The notes below the pieces were generated by a model. The model had not been told where the DNA came from and made no database searches. It worked only from the letters and a program-made list of their open reading frames with translations. Source: Gillisella vitis (GTDB taxonomy: Bacteria > Pseudomonadota > Alphaproteobacteria > Rhizobiales > Rhizobiaceae). Taken from it: 64,000 nt of DNA. Positions within the stretch are counted from its first letter, which is position 1, and every line of letters begins with the position of its first letter. This document shows, one piece after another, positions 18,144 through 27,995 of this stretch. The position numbers and the translations under genes are program-made. Location of the stretch: positions 1-64,000 of the forward strand of contig NZ_CP056051.1 in NCBI RefSeq assembly GCF_021559775.1, written 5' to 3'.

Positions 18144-18468
18144 CGGCGTCTCACGGTTGATTTGCAATGCAAATGTTGTCCGTGCGGCGTTTGTTCCACC
18201 TCTCGTCTAGCAAAAGCTGTGCATTCATCGGAAGGGGTAGCAAGATCCCAATTGTTAGCGTCATTCAACGAATGTGGAAGCTACACCCAACTCTACCGGT
18301 GCCTTCCGAAGCTGCCGAGATGCCCGCTCTCTTAGGTCAGTAGATAACATGTCGACGGTTCTGATCTCTTCAAGTCGCTTATCTCTATACAAGGTCGTTA
18401 GGCGCAGTAACGCGCTGAGTTGATAGACGATACGGTTATTCGGCTCACGATTGGGTAACTACCGATTA
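18144..18468. other. Intergenic region, nothing recognised
   Basis: About 325 bp between the ligD start and an IS630 copy. It should hold the ligD promoter. I see no convincing gene, RNA or repeat. Confidence 0.5.
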
Positions 18469-19641
18469 ATACCAACCTGCATTGATCAGAACTGACGAGC
18501 CCATTTTCGGCGGCCGATGGTCATGATGCGCCAAGGCTGATCGACCAGCTTGTTCCAAGCCTCGCAGCAGTGGTCGAGAATATTGTCGTGGGAGGTAAAA
18601 ACGCGATTGGAAAGCCAGTTATCGCGCATGAATTGCCAAACGTTCTCGACCGGGTTCAGCTCGGGACACTTGGCGGGTAGCGCGATGATGCTGATGTTGT
18701 CGGGGACCTCGAGCTTGTCGGTCATGTGCCATCCGGCCTGGTCCATCAACACCACGGCGTGCGCGCCCGGCGCTACGGCGAGCGCGATCTCAGCGAGATG
18801 TAGCGACATCGTTTCTGTGTTGCAAAAGGGCAGGATCAGCCCGGCACCCTTGCCCTGTTCGGGGCAGATGGCTCCGAAGATGTAGGCCGATTTCGTGCGC
18901 TGGTCCTTGGGCGCCGAGGGTCGTGTTCCGCGTCTGGCCCAGCGCCGTGTGATGGTGTTCTTCTGACCGACGCGGGCCTCGTCTTGGAACCAGACTTCTA
19001 TGGACGTGCCCTTCGGGAGGCTTGTCCGGACCTTTGCCACTTCGGCAGCAAAGCCCCCTTTTTGAATGTCTCCATGGCCAGCTCGTTCTGCGCATGATGA
19101 CGTGGTCGCGCGGTCAGCTTCACATAGCCCAGCTTTTTCAACTCGCGGCTCACGGTGGTTTCGTCGAGCGACACCGCGAACTCCTCGTGCAGCAAATACA
19201 CAAGGTCGATCAACCGCCAACGCACGACACCATGGATCGCCGGGATCGGCCCGCGCTCGACCGCCTCGACCAGCGCACGACGCTGGGCATCGTTGAGGAT
19301 CGACGGCTTGCCCGGCGCCTTGCCGTCCAGAAGACCGTCGGGGCCACGGGCATTGAACCGGATCACCCAGTCCCGCACGATCTGAAGGGTCACCCCGCCA
19401 ATCCTTGCGGCCTCGCTCCTGCTGCTCCCCTCGTAGATCTGCGCCAGGGCCAGCAGTCGCCGGGCCTGCGGCGCGCTCTTTGATAATCGCGCCAGTCGCC
19501 GGAGCGACGCTCCGTCAAAATCTTCCCGCAAGCCGATCGCTTGTCCCATCGCCACGTCCTTTCGATGCAGGACGCCATTGATTCACACTTTCATCGCTTT
19601 GGGAATCCACAACCTGAGTCAGCCTCAACGCAGGCTGGTAT
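18469..19641 (-). mobile_element. IS630-family element, copy 1 (1173 bp)
   Basis: Identical in my reading to the copy at 56397-57569 but in the opposite orientation. Ends read ATACCAACCTGCATTGATCA and, on the other side, ATACCAGCCTGCGTTGA. Left flank is TA but the right flank is AA, so the expected TA duplication is not present on both sides. Confidence 0.85.
18486..19555 (-). CDS. IS630-family transposase in two overlapping frames, copy 1
   Basis: The N-terminal part (from 19555, or ATG 19549) carries two helix-turn-helix regions (LARLSKSAPQARRLLALAQI; then PSILNDAQRRALVEAVERGP). The catalytic part, one frame back, has DDE residues in EVWFQDEARVGQKN, VLMDQAGWHM and CPELNPVENVWQFMRD. The frames join at CAAAAAG (complement of 19058-19064), a plausible -1 slippery site. 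Both copies share the same arrangement, which suggests programmed frameshifting rather than decay. Confidence 0.85.
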
Positions 19642-19843
19642 AAGCCCGCGGCCCACGGTGGGATCGCGGTTGGGCAGCAAAAAAACATCTCGCTCAGCAG
19701 GCCCAAGGCCACACTCACCCCGTTGACAGGGAACCATCGAACTACGCAGCGCGTTCTCGTTTTTGGTGGATGCCTCGCGGGTGCTCGTAACCCCCATGGA
19801 ATCGGCCAAACCCACGTCGAGCGAGAATGACAGGAAGCTGCGC

Positions 19844-20821
19844 ATGATCATCGGATACCATGCATCTCATGAGCAGTTTGCGCCCAGCGATCTATTATCA
19901 TATGTGCAAGCTGCGCAGGATGCTGGTTTTCAAGCCATCATGACTTCTGATCACATCGCCCCATGGTTGAGCCGTCAGGGTAATTCCGGGAACAACTGGG
20001 CGTGGCTTGGTGCAGCCATGGCCAAAACGTCGCTCCCGTTCGGCAGTCTAGCGATCCCAGGCGGCTTGCGCTATCACCCGACGGTCCTTGCACATCTTGT
20101 CGGAACGATCAGCGAAATGTTTCCCGGCCGATTGCGCTGGATCGCGATGGGGAGCGGGGAGGCTCTCAACGAACATGTCGTCGGCGGCAAATGGCCTGCA
20201 AAGGCAGAACGCAATGCGCGCTTACTCGCAGGCACCGAGATTATCCGCGCCCTTCTGCGCGGCGAAGAGGTGGACCGGCATGATCGCTGGTTTACGGTCG
20301 ACAAGGCGCGGCTCTGGTCACTGCCAGCTACGCCACCAGCCCTGTTTGCCGCGGCATTGTCCAACGAGACAGCACAATGGGCGGGCGAATGGTCCGACGG
20401 ACTGGTTACGGTCAACAAACCGAAGCAGAAGCTTGATGAGATGAGGGACGTTTACCGCCATGGTGGCGGGCAGGGCAAGCCGCTTGCATTGCAGGTACAA
20501 GTTTCCTGGGCGCAAACCGAGGCCCAGGCGAGAGCAGCAGCTTTTGAAGAATGGCGGAACGCAACTTTGCCGCCCGCTGCCTTGGCGGATCTTCCGATGC
20601 CCAAGGATTTCGAGAGGGCAACGCGGCACGTCAAGCCCGAGGACATCGATGAGGTCATTCCGCTTGTCACGGGTCCGGATAGGCTATTCGAGCTGATCTT
20701 CGTGGCAAAAGACTGCGGATTTGAGGAGATGTTCATCCATAACGTCTCTCGTGACCAGATAGGTTTTATCAATTTCATGAAACGTCAGGTCCTCCCCGCA
20801 CTGCGCGTATCCGAAACCTGA
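19844..20821 (+). CDS. LLM-class flavin-dependent oxidoreductase
   Basis: A 325-residue luciferase-like TIM-barrel oxidoreductase that probably uses FMN; it resembles the TIGR03885 group of non-F420 flavin enzymes. Visible are MIIGYHASHEQFAPSDLL, DAGFQAIMTSDHIAPW and GSGEALNEHVVGGKWP, the last typical of the F420/LLM superfamily. AGGAAG lies about eight bases ahead of ATG 19844; an in-frame ATG at 19796 is possible but its leader is low-complexity. It lies 59 bp upstream of a GH13 gene on the same strand, a pairing common in rhizobia. Substrate unknown. Confidence 0.8.
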   Translation: MIIGYHASHEQFAPSDLLSYVQAAQDAGFQAIMTSDHIAPWLSRQGNSGNNWAWLGAAMAKTSLPFGSLAIPGGLRYHPTVLAHLVGTISEMFPGRLRWIAMGSGEALNEHVVGGKWPAKAERNARLLAGTEIIRALLRGEEVDRHDRWFTVDKARLWSLPATPPALFAAALSNETAQWAGEWSDGLVTVNKPKQKLDEMRDVYRHGGGQGKPLALQVQVSWAQTEAQARAAAFEEWRNATLPPAALADLPMPKDFERATRHVKPEDIDEVIPLVTGPDRLFELIFVAKDCGFEEMFIHNVSRDQIGFINFMKRQVLPALRVSET

Positions 20822-20880
20822 CATGCACGAATTATCGTCGCGCTGAGCGCCTGGGCTTTATTACCGGAAAGGAAAGCAGC

Positions 20881-22542
20881 TTGATCAACGACCTCTGGTA
20901 CAAGAACGCTGTCGTCTACTGCCTGTCCGTCGAGACCTTCATGGATGCCAACGGCGATGGAGTGGGCGATTTTCAGGGGCTGCAACGGCGGTTGGATTAT
21001 CTGGCCGGTCTGGGCGTCAATGCCATCTGGCTGATGCCGTTTCAGGCCTCTCCGGGTCTCGATGATGGCTACGATGTCTCCGACTATTACAACATCGATC
21101 CCAGATACGGCACCCTCGGCGACTTCGTCGAATTCACCCATAGCGCAAAGCAACGCGGTATACGGGTGCTGATCGACCTCGTCGTCAATCATACGTCCGA
21201 TCAGCATCCCTGGTTCAAACAGGCCTGCGCCGACAAGAATTCCCGATACAGGGACTGGTACGTATGGTCTGAGAAGAAGCCGGAAAATGCCGACGAGGGC
21301 ATGGTCTTTCCTGGTGTACAAAAGACCACATGGACACGGGACGAAAAGTCCGGCGAATACTATTTTCACCGTTTCTTCAAATTCCAGCCGGATCTCAACA
21401 CCAGCAATCCACATGTCCAGGCGGAAATCCTCAAGATCATGGGTTTCTGGATACAGCTCGGCGTATCGGGTTTTCGCATGGACGCCGTTCCCTTCGTGAT
21501 CGCCGAAAAGGGTGCAGATGTGAAGGAATCGAAGCCGCAGTTCGATCTGTTGCGCAGTTTCCGCGAGTTCCTGCAGTGGCGCAAGGGTGACAGCATCATC
21601 CTTGCGGAGGCCAATGTCGTGCCCAAGGAGAACCTGCAGTATTTCGGCGACGACGGCGATCGTATGCAGATGATGTTCAATTTCCACGTCAACCAGGCTC
21701 TGTTCTACGCGCTCGCTAGCGCCGATACCCGGCCCCTTGACAAGGCGATGAACGAAACCCGGGAGCGACCGCAAACGGGGCAATGGGGAATATTCCTGCG
21801 CAACCACGACGAACTCGATCTTGGCCGGCTGACGGAAAAACAGCGGCAAGCCGTGTTTTCCGCCTTCGGTCCAGACAAGGACATGCAGCTCTATGATCGG
21901 GGGATACGGCGTCGCCTAGCGCCGATGCTGGGCGGCGATACCAGGCGTCTCAGGCTTGCTTATAGCCTGATGTATTCGCTGCCGGGCACCCCGGTCCTGC
22001 GATATGGTGACGAGATCGGCATGGGAGACGACCTAGCATTGGAGGAGCGCAACTGCGCCCGCACGCCTATGCAATGGTCGACCGAGCCGCATGGCGGCTT
22101 CACCAAGGCGGAAAAACCCGTCTTGCCCGTCATCGAAGGAGGTCCCTATGGGTTCGAACATGTCAATGTCGCGGCACAGCGGCGGGACGCGGAATCGATG
22201 CTGAACTGGACCGAGCGGATGATCCGTATGCGAAAGGAAGCCCCTGAAATCGGATGGGGAAGTTTCAGCGTTCTGGACTGCGGCGATACCGGTGTCCTGG
22301 CGATGCGCTACGACTGGCGCCACAACGCCGTCGTCATCATCCACAATCTCCACGACAAGCCAGTCGATATCTCGTTCGATCCCGGCGTAGGTGAGAGTGG
22401 ACGCGTCCTGATCGACATCGCCGACGGCAGCGACAGCAGCGCGGACGAGAAAGGCCGGCATAACATGGTGATCGAGCCATTCGGTTATCGCTGGTACCGC
22501 GCCGGCGGGCTCGATTACCTGCTCAAGAGAAGCGACATCTGA
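20881..22542 (+). CDS. GH13 alpha-amylase family enzyme, trehalose synthase-like
   Basis: A 553-residue glycoside hydrolase family 13 protein. The conserved regions are VLIDLVVNHTSDQHPW, GFRMDAVPF with nucleophile Asp201, ILAEAN with acid/base Glu243, and LRNHDELDL with Asp310. NTSNPHVQAEIL and the overall length suggest the trehalose synthase/oligo-glucosidase subgroup acting on alpha-glucans or maltose. The start is TTG at 20881 with AGGAAAG ahead. No signal peptide, so cytoplasmic. A beheaded second GH13 gene follows. Confidence 0.88.
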   Translation: MINDLWYKNAVVYCLSVETFMDANGDGVGDFQGLQRRLDYLAGLGVNAIWLMPFQASPGLDDGYDVSDYYNIDPRYGTLGDFVEFTHSAKQRGIRVLIDLVVNHTSDQHPWFKQACADKNSRYRDWYVWSEKKPENADEGMVFPGVQKTTWTRDEKSGEYYFHRFFKFQPDLNTSNPHVQAEILKIMGFWIQLGVSGFRMDAVPFVIAEKGADVKESKPQFDLLRSFREFLQWRKGDSIILAEANVVPKENLQYFGDDGDRMQMMFNFHVNQALFYALASADTRPLDKAMNETRERPQTGQWGIFLRNHDELDLGRLTEKQRQAVFSAFGPDKDMQLYDRGIRRRLAPMLGGDTRRLRLAYSLMYSLPGTPVLRYGDEIGMGDDLALEERNCARTPMQWSTEPHGGFTKAEKPVLPVIEGGPYGFEHVNVAAQRRDAESMLNWTERMIRMRKEAPEIGWGSFSVLDCGDTGVLAMRYDWRHNAVVIIHNLHDKPVDISFDPGVGESGRVLIDIADGSDSSADEKGRHNMVIEPFGYRWYRAGGLDYLLKRSDI

Positions 22543-22648
22543 TCCCGCACCGGAACCTCGGCTTTGCTCCACCCGTTGCCCGATAGGCGAAGCGGCGTCT
22601 CTTGCCGTCCGTCATTCCGCCAGCCGACTCAAATCAGCGAGATCCGCA

Positions 22649-22735
22649 ATGCCTGTAGTTGCTCCCGACAATCCGGTTCCCGATATCAAGTGGTGGCACA
22701 CCGCGACCGTGTACCAGGTCTACAAGAAGCTCTAC
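22649..22735 (+). pseudogene. N-terminal stub of a second GH13 glucosidase
   Basis: About 29 codons from ATG 22649, ending IKWWHTATVYQVY, the conserved first strand of GH13 alpha-glucosidases. Homology then stops and IS66 sequence begins, so the rest of the gene has been deleted or replaced. Confidence 0.6.
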
Positions 22736-23010
22736 GGTAACAGATCATCGAGGCCGCCTGCATCATCCGCGGCATGCCGGCCGACGAGCGACGCAAACTG
22801 CGCAAGGATCACGCCAAGCCCATTCTATCGGACCTGAAGGGCTGGATTGAGGCTACGCTTTCGACGTTGCCGCAGAAGTAGAAGCTGGCCGAGGCAATGC
22901 GATATGCCCTCTCTCGATGGGCAGCCTTGAGCGTCTACATCGACGATGGCCGGGTCGAAATCGACAACAGCGTCGAGCGGACCATCAGTCCCCTTGGCGG
23001 ACCTGAGTCA
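22736..23010 (+). pseudogene. IS66 transposase (TnpC) C-terminal fragment
   Basis: Reads as the IS66 TnpC tail: IRGMPADERRKLRKDHAKP, an in-frame TAG near 22879, then KLAEAMRYALSRWAALSVYI and DDGRVEIDNSVERTISP. Both ends are missing and the frame is broken, so it is inactive. Confidence 0.75.
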
Positions 23011-23025
23011 TTGTGCAATCCTTCT

Positions 23026-23860
23026 CTAAGTATCGGTAAACATTGGAATCGTCTCCGCATCAGCAATGCGACACGGGCGACCCTTTCGCACTATCGCGGC
23101 TCGGACGTTCGCAGAATTGAGGTCACTGGCCCGGATTTGATACGGTGCGCCGGGAACCACCTGCTCGGCAGACAACACCCTCTTGATCAAGTGTCGTATC
23201 CGGTGGTTGGTCACGCCCAAAGCCGCCGCAGCCTCGGTCATGGTCAGCCAGTCGCCGTCTTTGTCGGCTGATTTGTATGCGTGGATGGCGCGTACGCGCC
23301 TCACCGAAGCGACACGGTGCGCGGTCCAGGTTTTTCCTTGCCCGGTCGGCATGCCCATTCGATTGAGCGACGCGGCGATATGTTCATCGGACCAGCGTCC
23401 AGCCATGCTCCGCATCACCGCCAAGGCGTCTTCCGTTGTGGCGCACCCATGTTCACCGCTCTGAGGCTTGCGAACTCTCAGCTCCGAGTGCTGACCGCCC
23501 TTCCAATGGATCGTGAGCACCACGTCGCGCACCGCATCATCAACATCGACCACAATGTCGGCGATCAGTGTACGTAGCAGTTGCTGGCGCACGCGCATGG
23601 TGACATCGGGCGTCGACGAGGCCGCTTGCAGATTGTCAGCGAGGTTTACGAAATTGCCTGGGTCAACTTCTATGGTTGAGGGGCAATCTGCAGGTTTGCG
23701 CACTTCCAGATCACGAACGCGGCGGAGCGCCGTTTCCCAATTCTTCTCTAGCTGTGCAGCAATCAAGCGATTGTCTGGATCGCATGCCGCATAACGCCGC
23801 TCGGCAAGGCTTGCCTCGTAGCGGTCCTGCCGCAGTTCTAGGTCGTGAATGTGGCGCTGT
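23026..23860 (-). pseudogene. Serine recombinase, C-terminal part, cut by IS6 copy 2
   Basis: About 278 residues matching the region after the zinc ribbon of large plasmid/transposon serine recombinases. ERRYAACDPDNRLIAAQLE leads into a coiled coil, followed by LADIVVDVDD-like strand segments and a helix-turn-helix (WLTMTEAAAALGVTNHRI). The catalytic serine domain is absent because the frame is cut at 23860 by the IS6 end. Confidence 0.7.
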
Positions 23861-24678
23861 GGCACTGTAAAGTTAACCTGGCATCGATCAACATTTGGGA
23901 TCTTGTGGCATGACCAGATTTGCCCGTGATCCTCTTTATCGTCGCCATCGATTTCCAGCCGAGGTGATTGCCCATGCCGTTTGGCTCTATTTCCGGTTTC
24001 CGCTGAGCCTGCGGATGGTCGAGGATATGCTGGCTGCCCGTGGCCTCATCGTCTCTCACCAAACCGTGAGGCTCTGGGCGGAGAAGTTCGGTAGACATTT
24101 TGCCAATGATATCCGCAAGCGATCTGCCGGCAGGCTCGGTGACAAATGGCACTTCGACGAGGTTGTCATCACGATCGCCGGCAAGAAACATTGGCTCTGG
24201 CGCGCCGTCGATCAGGACGGTTTTGTTCTCGACGTGCTGGTGCAAAGCCGCCGCGATGCCAAGGCGGCAAAGCGTTTGATGCGAAAGCTTCTGAAAGGGC
24301 AATGCCGTGCGCCGCGTGTGATAATCACCGACAAGCTTCGATCCTACGGTGCGGCGAAGCGTGATATCATGCCCGGTATCGAACATCGCTCGCACAAGGG
24401 CCTGAACAATCGGGCCGAGAATTCTCATCAGCCTGTCCGACGGCGTGAAAGGATTATGAGGCGCTTCAAGTCAGCGAGGCACCTTCAACGGTTCGTTTCC
24501 ATCCACGATCCGATTGCCAACCTCTTTCACGTTCCCCGCCACGACATTCCATCCACCCATCATCGCGAATTGCGAGAAACAGCCATGCAAACATGGTACC
24601 AAATCGCTGGCATTCAAGCCGCCTAAACCAAAACCTCAACCCCAAATCATGACTGCGAAGCGCTAAGTTTACATTGCC
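23861..24678 (+). mobile_element. IS6-family element, copy 2 (818 bp, complete)
   Basis: Same terminal repeats as copy 1 and the same orientation. Flanks GGCGCTGT and ATTTGTAC do not match. It truncates the serine recombinase. With copy 1 it brackets the NHEJ/GH13 module as a composite-like unit of about 13 kb. Confidence 0.92.
23910..24626 (+). CDS. IS6-family DDE transposase, copy 2
   Basis: Intact 238-residue transposase, near-identical to copy 1 but reading RRHRFPAE instead of RLHRFTAE near the N terminus. The DDE residues are as in copy 1. Confidence 0.93.
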   Translation: MTRFARDPLYRRHRFPAEVIAHAVWLYFRFPLSLRMVEDMLAARGLIVSHQTVRLWAEKFGRHFANDIRKRSAGRLGDKWHFDEVVITIAGKKHWLWRAVDQDGFVLDVLVQSRRDAKAAKRLMRKLLKGQCRAPRVIITDKLRSYGAAKRDIMPGIEHRSHKGLNNRAENSHQPVRRRERIMRRFKSARHLQRFVSIHDPIANLFHVPRHDIPSTHHRELRETAMQTWYQIAGIQAA

Positions 24679-24822
24679 ATTTGTACTCCAGAGCACATCA
24701 GCAACCTTAGATAAATTTGGCAAAATACAATTCAGCAAAAAATGGGCATTAAATTACCTGTTGTTAATGTGTCTATAGCTAACTTAAGCGCATCACTAAT
24801 TCGGCCATTCATGAGGCATTGA

Positions 24823-26607
24823 ATGCGACTTCTATCGATTTTTGGTAACGATCTCGCTTATATCATGAAGGCATTCGATCGCTCTCAGGCGATCATTTCC
24901 TTTACGCCGGATGGCAAGATCCTCGATGCCAACGAGAATTTCTGCAAGGCTATCGGCTATACCCGCGAAGAGATCGTTGGCAAGAATCATCGCATGTTCA
25001 TTGACCCAAAAGAGGCTCAGTTGCCCGAATACAAGGCCTTCTGGAAACGACTAGCTGACGGTGAGTACGACCAGCGTCAGTACAAGCGCATTGGCAAAGG
25101 TGGAAAGGAAATCTGGATCGAGGCGTCCTATAACCCCGTCATTCGCGGTGGCAAGGTGGTCAAGGTGGTCAAAATTGCAACTGAGATAACCGCTTCAAAA
25201 CACGAAAGCCTGGAGAGTAAAGGTAAGCTTGATGCGCTTTCGCGCGCCCAGGCGATTATCGAGTTCATGCCCGACGGAAAAATCCTGACAGCCAATAAGA
25301 ATTTCCTCGAGACACTCGGTTACACGCTTGAGGAGATTGTTGGCAAGCATCATGGAATATTCTGCGAACCCGATTTCGTGGCATCGCGCGAATATTCGGA
25401 ATTCTGGACGAGGCTTGCCAAAGGCGAATACTATAGCGATGAGTTCAAGCGCATCCGCAAAGATGGTAGCCCAGTCTATATACAGGCAACCTATAACCCG
25501 ATCTTGGACGAGGACGGCAACGTCTTCAAGGTTGTGAAATTTGCGACCGATGTATCCGGGCGCGTCTTGGCGCTGCAAAAGATTGGATCGGGGCTCGAGC
25601 GCCTCTCAGACTGCAATATACGTGTTACTATCGACGAACCCTTCGTCGAAGAATTCGAACATCTACGCCACGACTTCAACGAGTCGCTCGCCAAATTCCA
25701 GGAGACGCTGGAAGAGGTTTTGTCACAGACCACCATGCTCTCTTCAAAAAGTGGAGACATGAGCGAGAGCGCAAACGGCATTGCCCAACGCTCGGAGCAG
25801 CAGGCAGCAGCACTGGAAGAAACCTCGGCTGCACTGGAAGAAATTACTGTGACTGTTCGTGAGTCCGTTGGGAGAACAGCCGAGGCAAGAGACCTGGTTC
25901 GAGACGCTCGGTCCGCCGCCTCAAAATCGGTTCAAATCGTCAATTCTACCGTGAATGCGATGGGGCGAATCGAGGCTGCGTCGAGGGAAATCACAAACAT
26001 TATTGACGTGATCGACCAGATCTCATTTCAAACAAATCTTCTCGCCCTGAACGCCGGTGTTGAAGCAGCGCGCGCTGGTGACGCCGGCAAGGGCTTTGCG
26101 GTTGTAGCACAAGAGGTACGAGAGCTTGCTCAGCGGTCAACCAAAGCCGCCAAAGAAATCGCCGTTCTTATCGGCAATTCTTCAAATGCGGTGAAGGACG
26201 GTGTGCGCCTGGTAGGCGAAACGGGCGATGCCCTTAAGAGCATCGAAGGCTATGTGCAGTCGATAGATGCAAACATCGATGGTATCGCGTTGGCATCGTC
26301 AGAGCAGTCGACCAGTCTCAATGAGATCAACTCAGCTGTGAACTCCCTTGACCAGATGACTCAACAAAATGCTGGCATGGTGAGCAGCATGGGCACCATT
26401 GCCGAAGCTGTGGCATCCGGCGCTGCGGGGCTTGAAGCGCTTGTTAAACGCTTCAAGCTCAACCGTCGCGAGTGGATCCGCGAACCGGGTTCAGAGGCAG
26501 CAAAGCTTGGTCCGGAAAGCAGGGGGTATGGTAAGAATACGATTTACCAACCCGAGCGTGCTCATCAACAGACGAAAGGCTCTTCTAAGGTGAAGCTTGC
26601 CTCGTGA
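24823..26607 (+). CDS. Soluble methyl-accepting chemotaxis protein with two PAS domains
   Basis: A 594-residue chemoreceptor without transmembrane segments, so cytoplasmic. PAS 1 (about 18-120: SFTPDGKILDANENFCKAIG) and PAS 2 (about 140-245: FMPDGKILTANKNFLETLG) are similar to each other, an internal duplication; PAS of this type often bind haem or flavin to sense oxygen or redox. A short HAMP-like linker follows. The MCP signalling domain (about 310-540) contains the hairpin tip EAARAGDAGKGFAVVAQEV and EQQAAALEETSAALEEI. Start at ATG 24823. No che genes are nearby, so it must work with chromosomal partners. Confidence 0.9.
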   Translation: MRLLSIFGNDLAYIMKAFDRSQAIISFTPDGKILDANENFCKAIGYTREEIVGKNHRMFIDPKEAQLPEYKAFWKRLADGEYDQRQYKRIGKGGKEIWIEASYNPVIRGGKVVKVVKIATEITASKHESLESKGKLDALSRAQAIIEFMPDGKILTANKNFLETLGYTLEEIVGKHHGIFCEPDFVASREYSEFWTRLAKGEYYSDEFKRIRKDGSPVYIQATYNPILDEDGNVFKVVKFATDVSGRVLALQKIGSGLERLSDCNIRVTIDEPFVEEFEHLRHDFNESLAKFQETLEEVLSQTTMLSSKSGDMSESANGIAQRSEQQAAALEETSAALEEITVTVRESVGRTAEARDLVRDARSAASKSVQIVNSTVNAMGRIEAASREITNIIDVIDQISFQTNLLALNAGVEAARAGDAGKGFAVVAQEVRELAQRSTKAAKEIAVLIGNSSNAVKDGVRLVGETGDALKSIEGYVQSIDANIDGIALASSEQSTSLNEINSAVNSLDQMTQQNAGMVSSMGTIAEAVASGAAGLEALVKRFKLNRREWIREPGSEAAKLGPESRGYGKNTIYQPERAHQQTKGSSKVKLAS

Positions 26608-26752
26608 GTTGTTCTGGAGAAATTTCTCTATTTCAATGCGACAGGGTGTGAAACAGCACAGAAGGGTGACCCGTTCGAAAAGATGGGAAGCGCCTGACTT
26701 TGTCTGCAAAATCGCACCGAGAGTGGGGCATCCTCGGCGCGGTTTCACAGAG

Positions 26753-26922
26753 ATGACGATTTCAATCGAACAGCATATCGAGGAACTGCGACTGGAAGCA
26801 CGCGAACCGGCAACCAGGTGCGAACGCCCCCAAATCGGGGCTGAACTCGGTCTGGCGCTGGCCGAGCTTGCAGTTATCACGACCGAGCAGGGCGCAACGT
26901 CAGCGCGGAGCCTCCTTTCTAG
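26753..26922 (+). pseudogene. Small rhizobial protein of unknown function, frameshifted at the C terminus
   Basis: ATG 26753 opens MTISIEQHIEELRLEAR, then ELGLALAELAVITTEQ, which I recall as a widespread short rhizobial protein ending SAEPPF. Here the ending RNVSAEPPF-stop is present, but one frame over, from about 26890 to TAG 26920-26922. A single-base loss would explain this. Family recognition is from memory; function unknown. Confidence 0.5.
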
Positions 26923-26928
26923 GAGGCT
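26909..26928 (-). terminator. Hairpin between the MCP and HU genes
   Basis: Perfect 8-bp inverted repeat AGCCTCCT-TTCT-AGGAGGCT, 32 bp beyond the HU stop. It has no clear T run, so termination is uncertain. Confidence 0.3.
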
Positions 26929-26960
26929 TACATCGTACCGCCGCCGGCAGCCTTTTCGCC

Positions 26961-27239
26961 TCATGCGTTCAGCGCATCCTTGACGGCCTTGCCGGGTGTA
27001 AAGGTCAGCTTCTTCGATGCGGCGATCTTGATCGTTGCGCCCGTGGCCGGATTGCGGCCTTGGCGTTCCGGAGTGTCCTTGATTTTGAATTTGCCGAACG
27101 ACGGAATCGACGTTTCCGCGCAGGCAAGAGCAGCATCAGTGATATGTTTAAAGACGCTTTCGACAATGGTCTTGGCCTGCGCCCTTGTTAGGCTCTGCTC
27201 GGATGCGATCTTGTCAGCAATTTCGTTTGTGGTGGTCAT
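26961..27239 (-). CDS. HU-family DNA-binding protein
   Basis: A 92-residue histone-like protein that bends DNA. MTTTNEIADKIASEQSLTR and VESVFKHITDA form the helical dimer base. FGKFKIKDTPERQGRNPATG is the beta-arm signature with the conserved RNPATG that inserts into the minor groove. Start at ATG 27239 with AAGGAAA upstream; a 14-codon longer frame is open but lacks family similarity. Plasmid-borne HU/IHF-like proteins may support replication or recombination. Confidence 0.9.
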   Translation of the reverse strand: MTTTNEIADKIASEQSLTRAQAKTIVESVFKHITDAALACAETSIPSFGKFKIKDTPERQGRNPATGATIKIAASKKLTFTPGKAVKDALNA

Positions 27240-27578
27240 GGAAAGACATTTTCCTTGGGTACGGTGTCTTCCCAGTATCACAATGAAGATGCGGCGGGGA
27301 AAGGGGCGTGAGGCACCTCGCGTCTGCAGATCGTCCGAAAATCACAGGAAATTTAGATTCGCGGACTTTTGCGGTATTGCACCGCTTTTTATCGACAACC
27401 TGCGGCAGGTCCAGGACGCTGTACGGCCGAATACAACGAGGGCCGTCAATCACCCCGTGGTAGCAGGGCGTTCCAGCGTGATCCACAACCCCTTCGGTGT
27501 CGGGCACATGTTGGGGGAAGAAGTCGAAAAATCGTGCTGGAATGGGCAAGAAGTTTTCACGACACTCTTGAGCGGAAC
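27240..27578. other. Intergenic region, nothing recognised
   Basis: About 340 bp upstream of the HU gene. Several overlapping open frames exist on both strands, but none looks like a protein I know. Presumably it holds the HU promoter. Confidence 0.4.
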
Positions 27579-27818
27579 ATGAGAGTACGGTCGGCAGCGA
27601 TTGCCATACCTGATACAGTTCCAACAGAGAACGTCACATCGATTGTCTCTGGTACCGTCATGGATGACACGCTGCCGCACGTTGCTGTAGGCTTTAACCC
27701 TTTGGAAGCATATTGCCGTGCAGTCCTTTCGCTTGTTAACGAAAGCGGCAATGAACTTGCAGCCCAATATTTGAGGTCAGCACTGAACGTACTTTCGACC
27801 CAGCCTGAACGCGAGTGA
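27579..27818 (+). CDS. Small hypothetical protein
   Basis: A 79-residue ORF (MRVRSAAIAIPDTVPTE..., then LEAYCRAVLSLVNESGNELA and a helical tail). Composition looks coding. The frame is open further upstream, and the site ahead of ATG 27579 (GAGCGG) is weak. Not recognised. Confidence 0.4.
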   Translation: MRVRSAAIAIPDTVPTENVTSIVSGTVMDDTLPHVAVGFNPLEAYCRAVLSLVNESGNELAAQYLRSALNVLSTQPERE

Positions 27819-27995
27819 TACCACTGCCAAATCTGCTGTGACACGTCCATGATGCATGCGGACATTTTAACTTTCTGAATTAGCGATCCATGATAGAATG
27901 TATGCACTGACAACAAGGTCCTGATTTGTCAATATTTTGGCGCTTTCTTGCTGGTTTTGGCATATGCCTGGACCCAAGCCACCACGAGGTACACG

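Noticed and set aside
18144..18468. A possible small RNA or regulator site upstream of ligD
   Set aside because: Short complementary stretches exist but no promoter-terminator pair or strong hairpin supports a transcript.
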